Of a stretch of DNA of 64,000 nt, positions 61,379-64,000 are shown one piece after another. The notes beneath the pieces were generated by a model. It worked only from the letters and a program-made list of their open reading frames with translations, did no database searches and was not told the DNA's origin. The number at the start of each line of letters is the position of its first letter. Within the stretch, counting starts at the first letter, position 1. The position numbers were made by a program, and so were the translations under genes. Source of the stretch: JAZGER01 sp036480335 (lineage in GTDB: Bacteria; Pseudomonadota; Gammaproteobacteria; DSM-19610). Where the stretch lies: the NCBI GenBank assembly GCA_036480335.1, contig JAZGGH010000051.1, positions 62,001 to 126,000 of the forward strand. The letters run 5' to 3'.

Positions 61379-62749
61379 ATGTCGGTTAGTGTAATAATCC
61401 TGGCAGCGGGAAAGGGGACACGCATGTATTCCTTTTTACCGAAAGTATTACACTGTGTCGGGGATAAGCCATTATTACAGCATGTAATAGATGCCGCGAG
61501 GACATTGCAGCCAGATACGATAAATGTTGTATATGGCCATTGCGGCGAAGCGGTCGTAAATCAGATTTCTGAACCAGATATAGTATGGGTGGAACAGCTG
61601 GAGCAGCTGGGTACAGGCCATGCTGTCAAACAGGCTTTACCAGATATTGAGGATACAGCGACTGTATTGGTTTTGTATGGCGATGTTCCCCTAATTACTG
61701 AAACCACTTTGCGAAAATTGATTATTCAGGCGGAACAGGGTGGTCTGGCTGTTTTAACAGCATTAATGAATGAACCTACTGGCTATGGACGCATGATCCG
61801 GGACAGTAATGGCAAATTGGTCGGGATTGTAGAAGAAAAAGATGCGACCGACGATCAACGCAGCATAAATGAAATCAATACAGGGTTTCTTGCCTGTAAC
61901 GCTGGCAAATTGAAATCCTGGTTATCGCAGCTGACAAATAATAATGCGCAGGGTGAATATTACCTGACTGATATTGTTGCCCTTGCAGCAAAAGAAAATA
62001 CAAAGATATCCAGCAGCCTGGCAGATAATTTGTTTGAGATTCAGGGAATCAATGACAGGCAACAATTAGCTATAATCGAAAGACATTTTCAGAAATGCTG
62101 TGCTGAAAAGTTAATGCATAGTGGTGTAACGCTTGCTGATCCAGCCCGCTTTGATTTGCGAGGTGAGCTGAACACAGGTCAGGACTGTTTTATTGATATT
62201 AATGCAGTGTTTTCGGGCAAGGTTACGTTGGGGAATGGCGTACATATTGAACCGAATTGCATAATAAAAGATGCAAGCATTGAAGACGGTGTGTATATAA
62301 AGGCCAATACGGTAATTGATAATGCGTATATAGGAAAACAATCAATTATTGGGCCGTTTGCAAGGATTCGTCCGGAAACAGTGCTGGATGAACGGGTGCA
62401 TATCGGAAATTTTGTTGAAATAAAGAAATCAAATATCCAGGCAGGTTCAAAGGTTAATCATCTGAGTTACATTGGCGATACTGAAATGGGCTCTGACGTG
62501 AATGTTGGCGCGGGAACCATTACCTGTAATTACGATGGCGCTAATAAACATTTGACGCGCATTGGCGATAATGTGTTTATTGGTTCGGATAGCCAATTAA
62601 TTGCACCCGTTACTGTCAATGATGGATCGACGATTGGTGCGGGTTCAACGATTACCAAAGATACACCAGCAAGTGAATTGACACTGAGCAGGGCTCCCCA
62701 GCAAACGATTATGGGTTGGATTCGACCCAGGAAAGCCGGTAAAAAATAA
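61379..62749 (+). CDS. glmU: bifunctional GlcN-1-P acetyltransferase / UDP-GlcNAc pyrophosphorylase
   Basis: Makes UDP-GlcNAc for peptidoglycan and lipopolysaccharide. 456 residues, the same as E. coli. N-terminal uridyltransferase domain (1-228) with LAAGKGTRMYSFLPKVLH and the GTGHAVKQALP, LYGDVPLI blocks; C-terminal left-handed beta helix (about 250-456) of hexapeptide repeats with the acetyl-CoA site near NVGAGTITCNYDG. AAGGAG lies 6 bases before the ATG. Confidence 0.97.
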   Translation: MSVSVIILAAGKGTRMYSFLPKVLHCVGDKPLLQHVIDAARTLQPDTINVVYGHCGEAVVNQISEPDIVWVEQLEQLGTGHAVKQALPDIEDTATVLVLYGDVPLITETTLRKLIIQAEQGGLAVLTALMNEPTGYGRMIRDSNGKLVGIVEEKDATDDQRSINEINTGFLACNAGKLKSWLSQLTNNNAQGEYYLTDIVALAAKENTKISSSLADNLFEIQGINDRQQLAIIERHFQKCCAEKLMHSGVTLADPARFDLRGELNTGQDCFIDINAVFSGKVTLGNGVHIEPNCIIKDASIEDGVYIKANTVIDNAYIGKQSIIGPFARIRPETVLDERVHIGNFVEIKKSNIQAGSKVNHLSYIGDTEMGSDVNVGAGTITCNYDGANKHLTRIGDNVFIGSDSQLIAPVTVNDGSTIGAGSTITKDTPASELTLSRAPQQTIMGWIRPRKAGKK

Positions 62750-62778
62750 ATGACCTCAATGATTAGAAGAATTAAGCA

Positions 62779-64000
62779 ATGTGCGGCATAGTTGGCGCTG
62801 TATCGTTGCGTGATATAACACCAGTTTTAGTGGATGGTTTAAGGCGGCTCGAATACCGTGGATATGACTCAGCCGGTGTTGTTATTCTGGAAGATAATGG
62901 ATTATTGAATCGTGTACGCACACCGGGGAAAGTAGAAAAGCTGGCAGTAAAGCTGACAGAGCAAAAATTGTCTGGCTCTTTGGGCATCGCGCATACTCGT
63001 TGGGCGACACACGGTAAACCGGAAGAAAGAAATGCCCACCCGCATATCTGTCGTGAAAAAGTGGCGATCGTACATAATGGTATTATTGAAAACTACCAGG
63101 CCTTGCGAAAGCAGCAGATTGAGTTGGGATACGAATTTACTTCTGAAACAGATACCGAAGTTATTGTGCATCAGATTTGTCATAATCTTGTTGGGCCAGA
63201 CAGCGATTTGCTGACGGCGGTTCAACAGTGTTGCGATATTCTTGAAGGCGCTTTCGCATTGGGCGTTATCAGCACGCAGGAACCCGGCCGAATGATTGCT
63301 GCTCGACGTGGTAGTCCTCTTGTTATTGGTGTAGGTTCCAATGAATATTTTATTGCCTCCGATGTCGCAGCTTTATTGCCGGTAACCCAGACATTTATTT
63401 TTCTGGAAGAAGGGGATGTAGCCGATATTCGCCAGAATGAATTGAAAATATTTGCTGCAGATGGCCAGCAGGTGAGTCGCCCGCAAAAGGTGTCAGAGCT
63501 TAGGGCCGATTCTGTTGAGCGAGGTGAATACAAACACTATATGCTCAAAGAAATATTTGAGCAACCGCGTGCGATAGCCGAAACACTGGAAGGCCGGATA
63601 ACTAATGAGACTGTGCTAGAAGAGAGTTTTGGAGCGCGAGCTACCGAGATATTTGATCAGATTAAAGGTGTGCATATCATTGCCTGCGGCACCAGTTACC
63701 ATGCCGGCCTGATAGGCCGATACTGGCTAGAAGCCATCGCCGGGATCCCATGCAGTGTGGAAGTTGCCAGCGAATTTCGCTATCGCAAACCTGTTGTGCG
63801 AAATAATTCGCTTATAGTCACATTGTCCCAATCAGGAGAAACTGCTGATACGCTGGCGGGCCTGGCTGAAGCGAAAAGGCTGGGTTTTGGCTATTCACTG
63901 TCCATTTGTAATGTGCCTGAAAGCTCGCTAGTACGAGAATCTGACCTGGTGTTGATGACTCGGGCAGGCCCCGAAATAGGCGTGGCTTCGACAAAAGCCT
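62779..64000 (+). CDS. glmS: glutamine-fructose-6-phosphate aminotransferase (truncated by window end)
   Basis: Makes glucosamine 6-phosphate, the precursor for GlmU. The first 407 codons are visible; E. coli GlmS has 609. Class II glutaminase domain starts at C2 in MCGIVGAV, the N-terminal nucleophile after Met removal, with RRLEYRGYDSAGV, AHTRWATHG and HNGIIENY. The first SIS (isomerase) domain begins near 280, with ACGTSYHAG and SQSGETADT. No GlmS ribozyme-like leader is expected or seen; it follows glmU by 29 bases. Confidence 0.96.
   Translation, partial: MCGIVGAVSLRDITPVLVDGLRRLEYRGYDSAGVVILEDNGLLNRVRTPGKVEKLAVKLTEQKLSGSLGIAHTRWATHGKPEERNAHPHICREKVAIVHNGIIENYQALRKQQIELGYEFTSETDTEVIVHQICHNLVGPDSDLLTAVQQCCDILEGAFALGVISTQEPGRMIAARRGSPLVIGVGSNEYFIASDVAALLPVTQTFIFLEEGDVADIRQNELKIFAADGQQVSRPQKVSELRADSVERGEYKHYMLKEIFEQPRAIAETLEGRITNETVLEESFGARATEIFDQIKGVHIIACGTSYHAGLIGRYWLEAIAGIPCSVEVASEFRYRKPVVRNNSLIVTLSQSGETADTLAGLAEAKRLGFGYSLSICNVPESSLVRESDLVLMTRAGPEIGVASTKA

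Overview
The window is a 64 kb stretch of gammaproteobacterial chromosome of moderate G+C that spans the replication origin. The gene orders gyrB-recF-dnaN-dnaA / rpmH-rnpA-yidD-yidC-mnmE-mnmG-rsmG-parA-parB / atpIBEFHAGDC-glmU-glmS, dapF-DUF484-xerC, hslVU, ubiE-ubiJ-ubiB, gpmI-envC-ctpA-yibQ, secB-gpsA-trmL and glnA-ntrB-ntrC are all gammaproteobacterial. It is not enterobacterial: grxC and cysE are absent from the secB-gpsA-trmL block, the dihydroorotate dehydrogenase is class 1B, and parS/ParABS lies at the origin. I cannot name the genus. A TusA-like protein, a rhodanese and a probable persulfide-sensing ArsR regulator hint at active sulfur metabolism, but that is inference.

Layout. 0-5.4 kb: two chemoreceptors (one transmembrane, one soluble with a zinc-binding CZB domain), each with a well-spaced sigma-28-type promoter, flanking a ferredoxin-type flavin reductase and an orphan ParA ATPase. 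5.4-9 kb: ubiD, gor and a conserved uncharacterised HExxH protein. 9-17 kb: dapF-DUF484-xerC, hslVU, a DUF971 gene and the ubiquinone genes ubiE-ubiJ-ubiB. 17-22.7 kb (minus strand): gpmI-envC-ctpA-yibQ-yajL, the cell-division and envelope block. 22.8-27.1 kb: arsR-rhodanese-secB-gpsA, trmL, pyrD (1B) and a degenerate pilin-like gene. 27.1-31.8 kb (minus strand): nitrogen regulation, glnA (with an NtrC box and an intrinsic terminator), a DUF4124 protein, ntrB and ntrC. 31.8-34.3 kb (minus strand): a PP-loop thiolation-type enzyme, a TusA-like carrier and a CDF metal exporter. 34.5-39.6 kb: glyQS, a MazG-like protein, an acyltransferase and an orphan Lys/Glu-rich anchored protein. 39.7-46.1 kb (minus strand): dnaA-oriC-dnaN-recF-gyrB with three parS sites. 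46.2-64 kb (plus strand): the ribosome/membrane insertion/tRNA modification block, parAB, the full F1Fo ATP synthase operon, glmU and a truncated glmS.

No tRNA, rRNA, CRISPR array, prophage or complete insertion sequence was seen. There is no gene-free stretch longer than 300 bases; the longest gaps (about 180-230 bases, at 8.9-9.1, 19.7-19.9, 31.6-31.8, 34.3-34.5, 44.6-44.8 and 46.1-46.3 kb) hold promoters, an NtrC box, the origin or nothing recognisable.

The least expected items are a dispersed palindromic repeat family (three copies, each within 14 bases of a stop codon, one inside the dnaN-recF operon) whose two arms change together between copies; an intrinsic-terminator-like hairpin inside the signal-peptide codons of yibQ; the ArsR regulator whose cysteine pair has the spacing of BigR/SqrR persulfide sensors; and the PP-loop/TusA/CDF operon.
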